From: Bradyrhizobium viridifuturi
GTDB taxonomy: Bacteria; Pseudomonadota; Alphaproteobacteria; Rhizobiales; Xanthobacteraceae
NCBI RefSeq assembly: GCF_001238275.1
Contig: NZ_LGTB01000033.1
Span: 1 to 64,000 of the forward strand
DNA length: 64,000 nt
Direction of reading: 5' to 3'
Shown here: positions 1 through 8,328 of the stretch, one piece after another
Position numbering within the stretch: position 1 is the stretch's first letter
Layout: each line of letters begins with the position of its first letter
Program-made: the position numbers and the translations under genes
The notes under the pieces: model-generated
The model's input: the letters and a program-made list of their open reading frames with translations, nothing else
Databases searched by the model: none
Told to the model about the DNA's origin: nothing

Positions 1-2
1 CA

Positions 3-413
3 AATGTTGCGACGGTGGCCCCCGCACCGGTAGACGCCGCCCCCGCTGCGCCCGCACCGGCCCCGGTCGCAGCACAGCCTTCGCCGCAGCCGCAGGCCGC
101 GCCAATTGCCGCAGCGCCGGCAGCGGCGCCGACCGGACCGATCGGCGTCTGGGCCACCGAGGAGAACAAGGGCAACGTCCGCGTCGAAGCCTGCGGCGCC
201 AACCTCTGCGGCTATTCGGTCAAGAGCAACGAGCGCATCCTGATCAACATGAAGCCCGACGGCAGCAAGTGGAGCGGCCGTATCCACGATCCCGACTCCG
301 GCCGCAACTACGACTCGACGATCGCGATGAAGGGCCCGAACGCGATGCGCGTGCAGGGCTGTGCCTTCGGCGGCATGTTCTGCGGCGGCCAGACCTGGAA
401 GCGGGTCAGCTGA
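3..413 (+). CDS. DUF2147-like protein, C-terminal part (5' end outside window)
   Basis: The reading frame is open to the left edge, so the start lies upstream. The visible part begins with about 45 residues rich in Ala and Pro, like a periplasmic linker. A compact domain follows: GVWATEENKGNVRVEACG, then paired cysteines and CGGQTWKR at the end. This resembles the DUF2147 family of small exported beta-rich proteins, in which a G-x-W motif opens the domain and a short W-x-R motif closes it. The function of the family is not established. No signal peptide can be judged because the N terminus is missing. Confidence 0.7.
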   Translation, partial: NVATVAPAPVDAAPAAPAPAPVAAQPSPQPQAAPIAAAPAAAPTGPIGVWATEENKGNVRVEACGANLCGYSVKSNERILINMKPDGSKWSGRIHDPDSGRNYDSTIAMKGPNAMRVQGCAFGGMFCGGQTWKRVS

Positions 414-528
414 ACCGCAACCGGCATCAGATTATTGTGGCTGCTCCGGCGATCGCTTCATGTCGATCGCCGGAGGCGCTATAAGCGTCGCAGTGTCGAG
501 GTTGATTTGAACCTGCGGGCGGCTTGCG

Positions 529-1632
529 ATGGCGATGACGGCTCTTGAACTCGGTCTCCGGGGCGCGGTGGTCGCGCTGTTCCTGGTGGTTTGCGCGGTG
601 CTGCTGCTGCGCTACGCGGCGGTGCATCGCGCCGCGCATCTCGGTGCCGCGATGGGCGTCGCAGGCGCGGCGTATGCGATTTCCACCGCACCGTTCTTTC
701 CCGCATCGTCTTTCGGCTGGAGCTCTCCGTTCATAGCCTTCGCGATGGGCTCGCCGGTGATCTTCTGGCTGTGGGCGCGCGCGATGTTCGACGAGCGGTT
801 TGCGCTGCGGCCGTGGCATGCGGCGGTGTGGACGCTGCTCGCCGGTCTTGGCGTTGTCAGCCACAATTGCTGGACGATCTGGCCCGATGCCGCCGGGGTG
901 TGCGGCCGCGTCCTGGCGCTGGCGACGATCGGCTTCGCGGCGCTTGGGGTCGCGCAAATCCCGAAGGGATGGCGCACCGCCGCGACGACGGCGCGCGGCC
1001 GGATCCTGATCGCGCTGGTGACCGGCATCGGCCTGCAGATGATGTTCGCCGCGTCGGCCGGCCTCGCCGCAATTCCGACCCGGTCGATCAGCCTCGGCGC
1101 CGCGTTCGCCCTTGCCGCGTTCGCACTGATATCGATCTGGATGATGCTGTTCGATCCGCCCGAGAGCCAGCCAGCCGTCGCCGGCGGCGGCAACGGCCCG
1201 CCCGCGCGGGGGGCGCGCGCGCACGCGCATGCCGGCCCACCGCCGTCGAGCGAGGCCGCACTCAATCACCTCAGATACCTGATGGCGACCGAGCGGACCT
1301 ATCGGCAGGAGGGGCTGACCATCGGCGTGCTGGCGGTCAAGCTCGGCATGCCGGAATACCGGTTGCGCACCCTGATCAATGACGGGCTCGGCCACCGCAA
1401 CTTCAATGCCTTCCTCAACCGCTATCGGCTCGACGAGGCCAAGGCGGCGCTCGCCGATGCCGGCCAGGCCGAGGTGCCGGTGCTGACGATCGCGCTCGAT
1501 GCCGGGTTCCAGTCGCTGGCGCCGTTCAACCGCGCCTTCAAGGCGGACACCGGGCTGACGCCGACCGAGTTTCGCCGGCAGGCGATGGCCGGGCAAACCG
1601 CGGATGCGGTGGAAATCGTCCGGTCGGAGTGA
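529..1632 (+). CDS. AraC-family regulator with N-terminal membrane domain
   Basis: Protein of 367 residues. Residues 1 to about 210 are hydrophobic with six or seven likely membrane segments. A Pro/Ala/His-rich linker follows, then a C-terminal AraC-type double helix-turn-helix (about 245-355) with the family pattern LNRYRLDEAKAALAD, then IALDAGFQSLAPFNRAFK and TGLTPTEFRR. Such proteins are membrane-tethered transcription factors thought to sense an envelope or lipid-soluble signal; the signal here is unknown. The ATG at 529 is followed by another in frame at 535, and neither has a strong Shine-Dalgarno sequence, so the exact start is uncertain. It stands alone, with the IspZ-like gene 130 bp downstream. 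Confidence 0.85.
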   Translation: MAMTALELGLRGAVVALFLVVCAVLLLRYAAVHRAAHLGAAMGVAGAAYAISTAPFFPASSFGWSSPFIAFAMGSPVIFWLWARAMFDERFALRPWHAAVWTLLAGLGVVSHNCWTIWPDAAGVCGRVLALATIGFAALGVAQIPKGWRTAATTARGRILIALVTGIGLQMMFAASAGLAAIPTRSISLGAAFALAAFALISIWMMLFDPPESQPAVAGGGNGPPARGARAHAHAGPPPSSEAALNHLRYLMATERTYRQEGLTIGVLAVKLGMPEYRLRTLINDGLGHRNFNAFLNRYRLDEAKAALADAGQAEVPVLTIALDAGFQSLAPFNRAFKADTGLTPTEFRRQAMAGQTADAVEIVRSE

Positions 1633-1763
1633 GAATTCGCTCCTCGATTTCAGAAATCGATAGGCTTACAGCCCCACAATCTGCCTAGCTGTGCCGATGC
1701 AGCCGCCGCGTCGCGGCGAGGCGTGATCGGGCGTGACCAAAGGCAAGCGGAGCGCAACGGCCC

Positions 1764-2411
1764 ATGAAGCATTTCCTCACCGCGGCAAGGCTGCTGGCCC
1801 TCGACTTGGCGTCGACCCTTGTCTTTCTCGTTCTGTTCCTGCTGACGCACAACACGGCGCTCTCGGTCGGCCTCGGCATTGCGTTCGGCGTCGTGCAGAT
1901 CGGCCTCCAGATCATGCGCAGCAAGCGGATCGACACCATGGAATGGCTCAGCCTGTTCCTGGTGGTCACCGCGGGCACCGCGACGCTCCTCACCAATGAC
2001 CCGCGCTTTGTGCTGTTCAAGCCCAGCGTGATCTACGCCATCGTCGGCGTCGTGATGCTGAAGCCCGGCTGGCTCAACCGCTATCTTCCAGAGATCGCAC
2101 AGAAAGTCGTGCCCGATGTCGCCGTCAAGGTCGGCTATGTCTGGTCGGCGCTGATGTTCGTCTCCGCCGCGGTGAACGCCTTTGTCGCGCTGGCCTGCGA
2201 CATCACGACTTGGGCTGTCGTCATGCCGACCTTCGGCATCGTCAGCAAGATCGTGGTGTTCCTCGGCGGCTTTGCCGCGCTCCGCCTCACCGCCCGGCGC
2301 CGCATCCGCGCGATGCCCGAGGCCGAGCGCGAAGCCGTGCTCGCGCTCGAGGGCGCTCCGGCGGCCCGCGCTGCCGTAACGGCTGATCTCACACCATCCG
2401 CGAGTGGTTAA
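1764..2411 (+). CDS. YciB/IspZ family inner-membrane protein
   Basis: Protein of 215 residues with five or six hydrophobic segments. It carries the family signature TNDPRFVLFKPSVIY near residue 75, typical of YciB (intracellular septation protein A, IspZ). E. coli YciB is an inner-membrane protein linked to cell-envelope synthesis and division, but its molecular activity is unknown. The Ala/Arg-rich C-terminal tail (about 180-215) is soluble and longer than usual. The ATG at 1764 has GGAGCG upstream at suitable spacing. Alphaproteobacteria often carry more than one YciB-like gene, so this could be a paralogue rather than the main septation copy. Confidence 0.8.
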   Translation: MKHFLTAARLLALDLASTLVFLVLFLLTHNTALSVGLGIAFGVVQIGLQIMRSKRIDTMEWLSLFLVVTAGTATLLTNDPRFVLFKPSVIYAIVGVVMLKPGWLNRYLPEIAQKVVPDVAVKVGYVWSALMFVSAAVNAFVALACDITTWAVVMPTFGIVSKIVVFLGGFAALRLTARRRIRAMPEAEREAVLALEGAPAARAAVTADLTPSASG

Positions 2412-2535
2412 CGAAACAAACCGGTGCGTGACGAAACCATTTAGCCGGGTGCATGAAGAATCGCTGAAACCAAACCTCCCTAGTGATGCGCCGGACGACG
2501 CGCTGCATCGGCGCGATCAGCACAAGGGGGACAAG

Positions 2536-2862
2536 ATGGCTTTCACCGCTTCCGCGCTCCGTCACGGTAAACTGCTGGCGGCAACCGCGTTCACGTTCGG
2601 TCTGTTGACGTCCGCGTCCTATGCCTACACCGACGAGCAGCAGCAGATGTGCACCGGCGACGCGATGCGGCTGTGCAGTTCGGAAATCCCCGATGTCGAT
2701 CGCGTCACCGCCTGCATGGTGCGCCAGCGCGCGCTGCTCAGCGACGGCTGCAAGGCCGTATTCCACTACGTGCCCCCTGCGACGGCAGCGCAGCCCGTAA
2801 GCTACGCCCCGGCGGCCAAGCCGATGAAGCCACTCAACATCACTCCTCACAAGCGCGGCTAA
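2536..2862 (+). CDS. small secreted cysteine-containing protein
   Basis: The start at 2536 was chosen over an earlier in-frame ATG because AAGGGGG lies just upstream and the protein then opens with a clean signal peptide (Lys/Arg, hydrophobic core, cleavage near ASYA-YT). The mature part is about 80 residues with four cysteines spaced as in two short helical hairpins (QMCTGDAMRLCSSEIPDVDR, then ACMVRQRALLSDGCK). This resembles small cysteine-rich-repeat exported proteins common in Bradyrhizobium-type genomes. The function is unknown. A GC-rich hairpin follows the stop. Confidence 0.75.
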   Translation: MAFTASALRHGKLLAATAFTFGLLTSASYAYTDEQQQMCTGDAMRLCSSEIPDVDRVTACMVRQRALLSDGCKAVFHYVPPATAAQPVSYAPAAKPMKPLNITPHKRG

Positions 2863-2884
2863 CCAAAACCCCGACGACGACCAG

Positions 2885-2914
2885 GCACCGCGCCTCCTGC
2901 TGGGGGCGCGGTGC
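2885..2914 (+). terminator. GC-rich hairpin after the small secreted protein
   Basis: Ten-base perfect inverted repeat (GCACCGCGCC and its complement) with a ten-base loop, 22 bp after the stop at 2862. The run after the stem is only weakly T-rich (TTGATC), so it may be an imperfect intrinsic terminator or a 3'-end stabiliser. Confidence 0.45.
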
Positions 2915-3021
2915 TTGATCGTTCCGGTCCGTCATGACAACAAGGCAGGACCGTTCATTCGGCATTCAGCCTGACGCGGCTCAATTGCCGATCCCCAATG
3001 CCTCCCCGGGAATCGATAGTG

Positions 3022-4545
3022 ATGCGCCGCACCTTTCTCTTTGCGCTTCTGCTTGGTGCCGGCGTCGCCACGAGTTGGCATACAACGGCCGATGCCGCGC
3101 CCGGACTGACGCAGCTCGCGCAAGCGCAGTCCGCTCCGGCCCCCGCTCCTGCCCCGGCGCCGAATGCGACACCGGCCGCGCCCGCGACGGCTGCTCCGGC
3201 CGCGACACCGCAGGCCACAGCGCCCGAGCCGATCGGCAACGTCGCGACGCTGACCGGAACCGCGACGGTCACGCGCAACAACACCACGACGCCGCTGCAG
3301 ATCCGCGACGACATCTTCGCCAATGACGATGTCGCCACATCGGCGACCTCCTCGCTCGGCATCACGTTCAACGACGGCACCACCTTCAACCTGCGCGCCA
3401 ACGCCAGGATCACGATCGACAACTACGTCTACGAGGATGGCGGCCAGCAGAACAGCGCGCTGTTCAACGTCGCCAAGGGAACGGCGGCCTTCGTCGCCGC
3501 CGCCGTCGCCAAGACCGGCAACATGAAGATCTCGACGCCGACCGCAACCCTCGGCATTCGCGGCACCACCGGTCTTGTCGAGGTGCCCGAAGGCGCGAAT
3601 GCGACCGGCAACAATGTCGGCATCAAGCTCTATCCCGACGCCGACGGACATGTCGGCCGCATCGAGGTCAACGACCGCGCGGGCGCCTCGCTCGGCGTGC
3701 TGACGCGCGGCGCCAGCGGCTTTGCGATTCGTCCCGGCACCGGCGGCGCCCGCTTCGCCGCGGTGCCGCTGACGATCTCGCCGCAACAGATGTCGCGCGA
3801 TCAGGGTTTCGTGCGCGCGGTGCATTCCGCGCAGACACTGGGCCGCCAGATCGTGACCGAGCAGCGCGACTTCCGCAGGGCCAATCCGGACTTCCGCCGC
3901 GCCAATCCGGCCGCGCCCTATCCGAACCGCGGCCAGCCGGTGCAGCCGAACCCGCAGCGCCAGAACGGCTTGCCGGGCCAGAACCGCAACACCCCGCAGC
4001 AGCCGGGTCAGCAGAATCGTCCGGGCCGGTTGCAGCAGCCCGGTCAGCAAAACCGGCCCGGCCAGCCGCAGCAACCCGGCACGCCCGGCCGGCAGGGTTC
4101 GCAACAGCAGCCGGGCACGCAGCAACAAGGCGGCGCCCAGCACGCGCTGCCCGGCCAGCCCGGCGGCACCACGCTGCCGCACGCGCCCGGCGTGCAAACG
4201 CCGGCCGGGCAAGTGCCTGCCGGACAGCCAGCACGACAAGGCGGCGCGACACAGCCCGGCGGACAACAGCAGCCCGCGCGTCAAGGCGGCCTGCAGCCCG
4301 GACGCACGCAGGTGCCGGGCGGCATGCGCCAGCCAGGACAACCAGCGGCTCAACCCGGCGTGCCGCGACAGGGCACGGCGCAGCCGGCACCCGGTGAGAT
4401 GCGGCCCCGCATCCAGCAGGCCGCGCCGGGCGGGCATCCCGGCATGCAACGGCCCGCCGTGCAGGCGCGCCCCGGCTTTACGCAACGGCGCGCACCGCCG
4501 CCGCGCGCGGCAAGGCCGCCGCCAAAGGACAAGCGACATTACTGA
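3022..4545 (+). CDS. FecR-domain secreted protein with Pro/Gln-rich tail
   Basis: About 507 residues. A signal peptide (RRTFLFALLLGAGVATS, cleavage near ADA-AP) is followed by an Ala/Pro linker. A FecR-like beta domain spans about 70-230 (IGNVATLTGTATVTRNN, FNDGTTFNLRANARITIDNY, STPTATLGIRGTTGLVEV). The remaining half is low complexity, built from PGQ, QPG and GGxx units, probably unfolded. Free-standing FecR-domain proteins of this kind sit in the periplasm, unlike classic FecR anti-sigma factors, which have a membrane helix and a sigma-factor partner; neither is present here. The start could also be GTG at 3019 or ATG at 2998, but 3022 gives the best signal peptide. Confidence 0.8.
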   Translation: MRRTFLFALLLGAGVATSWHTTADAAPGLTQLAQAQSAPAPAPAPAPNATPAAPATAAPAATPQATAPEPIGNVATLTGTATVTRNNTTTPLQIRDDIFANDDVATSATSSLGITFNDGTTFNLRANARITIDNYVYEDGGQQNSALFNVAKGTAAFVAAAVAKTGNMKISTPTATLGIRGTTGLVEVPEGANATGNNVGIKLYPDADGHVGRIEVNDRAGASLGVLTRGASGFAIRPGTGGARFAAVPLTISPQQMSRDQGFVRAVHSAQTLGRQIVTEQRDFRRANPDFRRANPAAPYPNRGQPVQPNPQRQNGLPGQNRNTPQQPGQQNRPGRLQQPGQQNRPGQPQQPGTPGRQGSQQQPGTQQQGGAQHALPGQPGGTTLPHAPGVQTPAGQVPAGQPARQGGATQPGGQQQPARQGGLQPGRTQVPGGMRQPGQPAAQPGVPRQGTAQPAPGEMRPRIQQAAPGGHPGMQRPAVQARPGFTQRRAPPPRAARPPPKDKRHY

Positions 4546-4564
4546 GCGATCGCATCAACAAACG

Positions 4565-4598
4565 AATGTGGCGCCGGCGAGAACGCCGGCGCCACATT
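4565..4598. terminator. perfect hairpin between convergent genes
   Basis: A 15-base perfect inverted repeat (AATGTGGCGCCGGCG and its complement) around an AGAA loop, lying between the stops of the FecR-domain gene (+) and the methyltransferase (-). Neither side has a T tract, so it is a possible bidirectional transcript end or repeat rather than a textbook terminator. Confidence 0.45.
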
Positions 4599-4620
4599 CA
4601 GATCGACGAATAGCGGCAGG

Positions 4621-5447
4621 TCAGCCCCGCCTGGTAATCACGGCCTCGAGATATTCACTGGGAATGACCAGCGTTCCATCCTTGGCGACATTGAACTGAT
4701 CCATCAGGCGGAATAGGTCGACGGCGAGCAATTGCTGCTTGACCGGATCTAGCGCTCCGAAGGCCTTCAGTACCGGGCCGTAATAGGTGCGGAAGATCTC
4801 GAGGAAATGCTCGCGCGACCGATAGCGGAAATTGAAGTGCCTGCGCTTGGCATCAACCGCCGCCTGCGGGCCGAACATGGCGCCGAGATGCGCCTCGGTG
4901 CCCCACAACGCCGGAGATTTCACGCCCGGAGCCGGCGGCACATATTTGCCGATGGTCTTGAACACCTGACCGATGAACCCTTCCGGCGTCCAGCTCGCCA
5001 GGCCGATCTTGCCCCCGATGCGGCAGACCCGGCGCAGTTCATTCGCCGACTGCTGCTGATCGGCGGTGAACATGACACCGAAGGTCGACAGCACGACGTC
5101 GAAGCTCGCATCGGCAAACGGCAGCTTCTCGCGTCCGCCTCCTGGAACGTGACCGGCAGGCGTTCCGCGGCCGCCCGCTCGCGGCCGCGTTCGAGCAGTG
5201 CCGCAACGTAGTCGGTCGAGACCACGTCGGCAAAGCGCCGCGCCGCGGCCAGCGTCGCATTGCCGTTGCCGGCGGCGACGTCGAGCACCATTTGATTGCT
5301 GCGCAGGTCGACGGCCTCGCAGAGCGTTTCGCCGACGATCTGAAGCGTGGTGCCGACGATGGCGTAGTCACCTGAACTCCAGGTGGCTTGCTGGCGCGCC
5401 TTGACCGCGGCGAGATCAACGACGGGCATTTCGGTCTGAACGTTCAT
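4621..5447 (-). pseudogene. class I SAM-dependent methyltransferase, frameshifted
   Basis: The N-terminal half (from ATG at 5447, preceded by AAGGAGAA) contains the SAM-binding glycine motif VLDVAAGNGNATLAAARR and the acidic loop VVSTDYV. The C-terminal half is in another frame and contains STFGVMFTADQQQSANEL through to the stop at 4621. The two join perfectly if one base is added near 5131, where the family would read EADA-EKLPF. The product would be about 275 residues, normal for UbiE/Coq5-like methyltransferases of unknown substrate. Either a sequencing or assembly error or a recent pseudogene; the undamaged remainder favours the former. It lies downstream of a small ORF and a DUF4242 gene on the same strand. 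Confidence 0.8.
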
Positions 5448-5562
5448 ATGCTTCTCCTTTGAAAAAGTGGCGCGGCTCGCGGCAAGGCGGCTGGCTTCGC
5501 CGAAAACTCACGAGTTGCGTTGAAAAGTGTCGAGCAGTGCGAATGCTTCAATGTGCTGCGCG

Positions 5563-5973
5563 CTACGTGTGATAGCCGAGAAGGACCGGGATGCTGGATG
5601 CGGCGACAATGCTCCAGTCGGAGCGATGCCTGCAGCCATGCCTGCTCCGCTCGGACCAAACGGCCTGCTGTGCCACACCTGCCTGATGCTTCCGAACGGC
5701 AGGCTCCTCCGCTCTCGTGAACACGGGTGAGGACAAACCAGCAATCATCAGTCCGAGCACTGCGCTGCGAATGATCGGCCGGCACCAGCGGCTGCCTGCG
5801 GCCTTCGACCGCCGGCCGCCGGGCTCGCCCGGCATCAAGCGACTGGCCTGCCGCTCGCGATGTTCGAGCATGCCTGCGACCGATTGATTGACGATCCGGC
5901 GGATCCGCAACAGCAGGAAGGAGAAATGTCTTCGCACCGGACTTGAAGCGTACTCCATGAATGAAATCGGCAT
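5563..5973 (-). CDS. hypothetical small basic protein
   Basis: An open frame of 136 codons beginning at an ATG with AAGGAAA seven bases upstream. The first 40 residues are basic and hydrophobic (YASSPVRRHFSFLLLRIRR) and faintly resemble the RERQ-containing DUF1127-type small proteins. A second hydrophobic stretch (RSAVLGLMIAGLSSPV) lies around residue 70. I recognise no family. The codon pattern is less typical than that of the neighbours, so this could be a degraded or wrongly framed gene. It lies between the DUF4242 gene and the methyltransferase and could be cotranscribed with both. Confidence 0.35.
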   Translation of the reverse strand: MPISFMEYASSPVRRHFSFLLLRIRRIVNQSVAGMLEHRERQASRLMPGEPGGRRSKAAGSRWCRPIIRSAVLGLMIAGLSSPVFTRAEEPAVRKHQAGVAQQAVWSERSRHGCRHRSDWSIVAASSIPVLLGYHT

Positions 5974-6053
5974 AATCGTTTCCTTGATCGAAGTATGATG
6001 GCGCCCCGGATCTTGCTTTGGCCGGGATGCACCATGCGACGCCCCCGCGGGCG

Positions 6054-6359
6054 TCATTGGGCTGCAATGGGCGGTTCGACGGGATCGCCACGCACCACGA
6101 CGGTCGCTGCGACCTTGTAGAATTCCTCGCCGGGCATGCCGACGCAGCGCGCGTGGTCCCGGATCGAGTCGCCGTCGCGCGCCTCGTAGATGCAGAATGT
6201 GCCAATGCGACCATCTGCCTCATGCACCACGTAGCTGCGGATCCAGCGGACGCGATCCGGCATCTGCTCGTCGCCGATCCTGGCGGACGTTGCGCCGGCG
6301 CGCTCGAGCTCGCTCATGTTTGCCCAGGCGCTCGGACGGCGAATGACATAGAGTTCCAT
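6054..6359 (-). CDS. DUF4242 family protein
   Basis: About 101 residues from the ATG at 6359, which has AGGAG seven bases upstream; an earlier in-frame ATG lacks one. The sequence MELYVIRRPSAWANMSELER, then VRWIRSYVVHEADGRIGTFC and CIYEARDGDSIRDHARCVGMP, fits DUF4242, a small ferredoxin-like fold. The Streptomyces member SCO4226 binds nickel; whether this one does is unknown. It is transcribed away from the large winged-helix/TPR regulator at 6514, with 154 bp between them, so that regulator is a plausible controller. Confidence 0.75.
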   Translation of the reverse strand: MELYVIRRPSAWANMSELERAGATSARIGDEQMPDRVRWIRSYVVHEADGRIGTFCIYEARDGDSIRDHARCVGMPGEEFYKVAATVVVRGDPVEPPIAAQ

Positions 6360-6513
6360 CGAAATCTCCTCGGTTGCGGCGGTTGGACGGCAGGCTGCGG
6401 TGATCGCGGCCATGGTCAGCTATAGGCGCCATCAGCGCCAACTGTCCTTACCGCGGGCTGATCATTGTCTGATCTTTGCCTGAACCTTTTCCGCCGAGCC
6501 CGAACCTATACAC

Positions 6514-8328
6514 ATGGCATTCTCATTTGGACTGTTCGAGCTTGATGAAGCTGGACGCGTACTGTTGTGTGCGCGGCAAGAAGTCCCGTTGCAGCCGCGT
6601 GTGTTCGACTTGCTGGTCTATCTCGTCCGACACCGCGACCGGATGATCTCCAAAGACGAACTCCTCGAAGCCGTGTGGCCCGATGTGACGGTCACCGACA
6701 ACTCGCTGCAGCGTGCGGTGAGTTCGTTGCGCGCCGCGCTGCGCAGGGGCGGCATGGACGGCGCGATCCGCAATCTGCCGGGGAAAGGCTATCGCTTCTT
6801 CCTCGAGTCCGAGATCAGGCAGCCGGAACGCAATGACCGCAAGAACGCGGATGGCACCGTCGGTGCAATCGGTGCAATCGGCCTCGCCCGCCGTGCAGCG
6901 GCCGGGCAATTGTGGCTGCAGGCAGCAACCCTGTTCGCGAGCGCAGACGAAAACGGCGAGCTGAACGCTGAAGATTTGCACAACTGGGCTCTTGCCTTGC
7001 AATGCCTCGGCAAGGCGACGGCAGCCATTCCGATTTTTGTTCGCGCGGTCGCAGCGCGCAGCGAGGCCGGCGACGCTGCCGGCGCCGCGGTCGACGCGAT
7101 CGCGCTCTCGGGCCTGCATTTCGAGAGCGGTCAAGCCGCGATCGGAAAAGGCTGGCTTGCGCGCGCCGAAGATTGGGCCTCGCGGATCGACGATCCTCCA
7201 ACGACGGCCCTGCTGTTATGGATGAAGTCGAAACTGGCTGCGTTCGACGGCGAGCCGGAACAGGCTCTCGCCTTGGCCGACGCTGCCTACACGTCCGTCA
7301 AATACAAGGATGCGCTCAACATCGAGGCGCTGAGCCTGGCCTATCGCGGCTTCTATCGGCTCTGCCTCGGTGACACCCATGGTGGATTGGTCGATCAGGA
7401 TCATGCCGCGGCCGTTGCACTGTCCAGTACCAATCTGGACCCGATCATGGGTGGCAGCCTCTACTGCAACATTCTCTGGGCCGCCCGGATGTTCGGAGAT
7501 TGGGCGCGGGCCGACCAGTGGACGCGGAGCTACCAGAACTTCTGCTCGGGCAGCGGCATGGAATTGACGGGTTCATGCCAGTTGCATCGCTCCGAGGTGC
7601 TCGGCATCAGGGGCTCGCTCGATGAGGCGCTGGCGCGCATCCAGGACGCGCTCGCGCGCCTGACGAGCGATGCGCCGTGGTCGATGGGCGATGCAAACCG
7701 GGTGCTGGGCGATATCCTGGCTGCGATCGGCGATGACGACGCGGCGCTTGAAGCCTATGACAGGGCCTACACGCTCGGCTGGTGCCCGGAGCCGGGCCGC
7801 GCCATGCTGCTGCTCGCAAGAGGCGAAGCGGAAGCCGCCTATGCAAGCCTCGAACGAAGTTTGATCGGCAAGACCTGGTGGACATTGCAACGGCGGGGAA
7901 TCCTGCTCGCGCATCTGGCGCTGGTTGCCGCGCACACAAATCGAACCGGTCAGGCAAAGGCGTTGATCTGCGAGCTTTCCGGAAATCCGGATCGCTGGCC
8001 GATGCCCTCGATCCGCGCGCTCACCAACGAAGCGCAGGCGATTCTCGCCCTTTCCCGGCAGGATCATGAAACAGCGATGCGGCATCTGCATCTCGCCCGC
8101 CAATTGTGGTCCAGCATCGAGGGGCGGGTCCAGATCGTGCGGCTGAGGCTGCAGATTTCCCGCCTCCAGCTGGAGCGTGGCGACACTCGCGGCGCCATGG
8201 CCGAGGTTCATGCCGCACAGCTTTTGGCCCGTGAATTGGGTTCGCCCAGGCGTGTTGCCGACTGCGTCGCCTTGCAGCACGACATCGCCACCTGGCGGCC
8301 AGCCGCAAGACGTCAGATGTGCGGCTGA
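6514..8328 (+). CDS. winged-helix (OmpR/CadC-type) regulator with TPR-like C-terminal domain
   Basis: 604 residues. Positions 1-100 form a winged-helix DNA-binding domain of the OmpR/PhoB C-terminal type (VPLQPRVFDLLVYLVRHRDR, DELLEAVWPDVTVTDNSLQR, then IRNLPGKGYRFF). No receiver domain precedes it, as in CadC/ToxR-like one-component regulators, and no membrane segment is evident. The remaining 480 residues are an alpha-helical tandem array with TPR character, likely a protein- or ligand-sensing scaffold. It diverges from the DUF4242 gene, and the 154-bp gap should hold both promoters. The ligand and targets are unknown. Confidence 0.85.
   Translation: MAFSFGLFELDEAGRVLLCARQEVPLQPRVFDLLVYLVRHRDRMISKDELLEAVWPDVTVTDNSLQRAVSSLRAALRRGGMDGAIRNLPGKGYRFFLESEIRQPERNDRKNADGTVGAIGAIGLARRAAAGQLWLQAATLFASADENGELNAEDLHNWALALQCLGKATAAIPIFVRAVAARSEAGDAAGAAVDAIALSGLHFESGQAAIGKGWLARAEDWASRIDDPPTTALLLWMKSKLAAFDGEPEQALALADAAYTSVKYKDALNIEALSLAYRGFYRLCLGDTHGGLVDQDHAAAVALSSTNLDPIMGGSLYCNILWAARMFGDWARADQWTRSYQNFCSGSGMELTGSCQLHRSEVLGIRGSLDEALARIQDALARLTSDAPWSMGDANRVLGDILAAIGDDDAALEAYDRAYTLGWCPEPGRAMLLLARGEAEAAYASLERSLIGKTWWTLQRRGILLAHLALVAAHTNRTGQAKALICELSGNPDRWPMPSIRALTNEAQAILALSRQDHETAMRHLHLARQLWSSIEGRVQIVRLRLQISRLQLERGDTRGAMAEVHAAQLLARELGSPRRVADCVALQHDIATWRPAARRQMCG

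Noticed and set aside
2932..4539. Long open frame on the minus strand opposite the FecR-domain gene
   Set aside because: Arg/Gly/Leu-rich antisense of the PGQ repeats with no domain; a product of GC-rich coding on the other strand.
3022..4545. FecR as a typical anti-sigma factor
   Set aside because: No ECF sigma gene adjacent and no membrane helix after the signal peptide.
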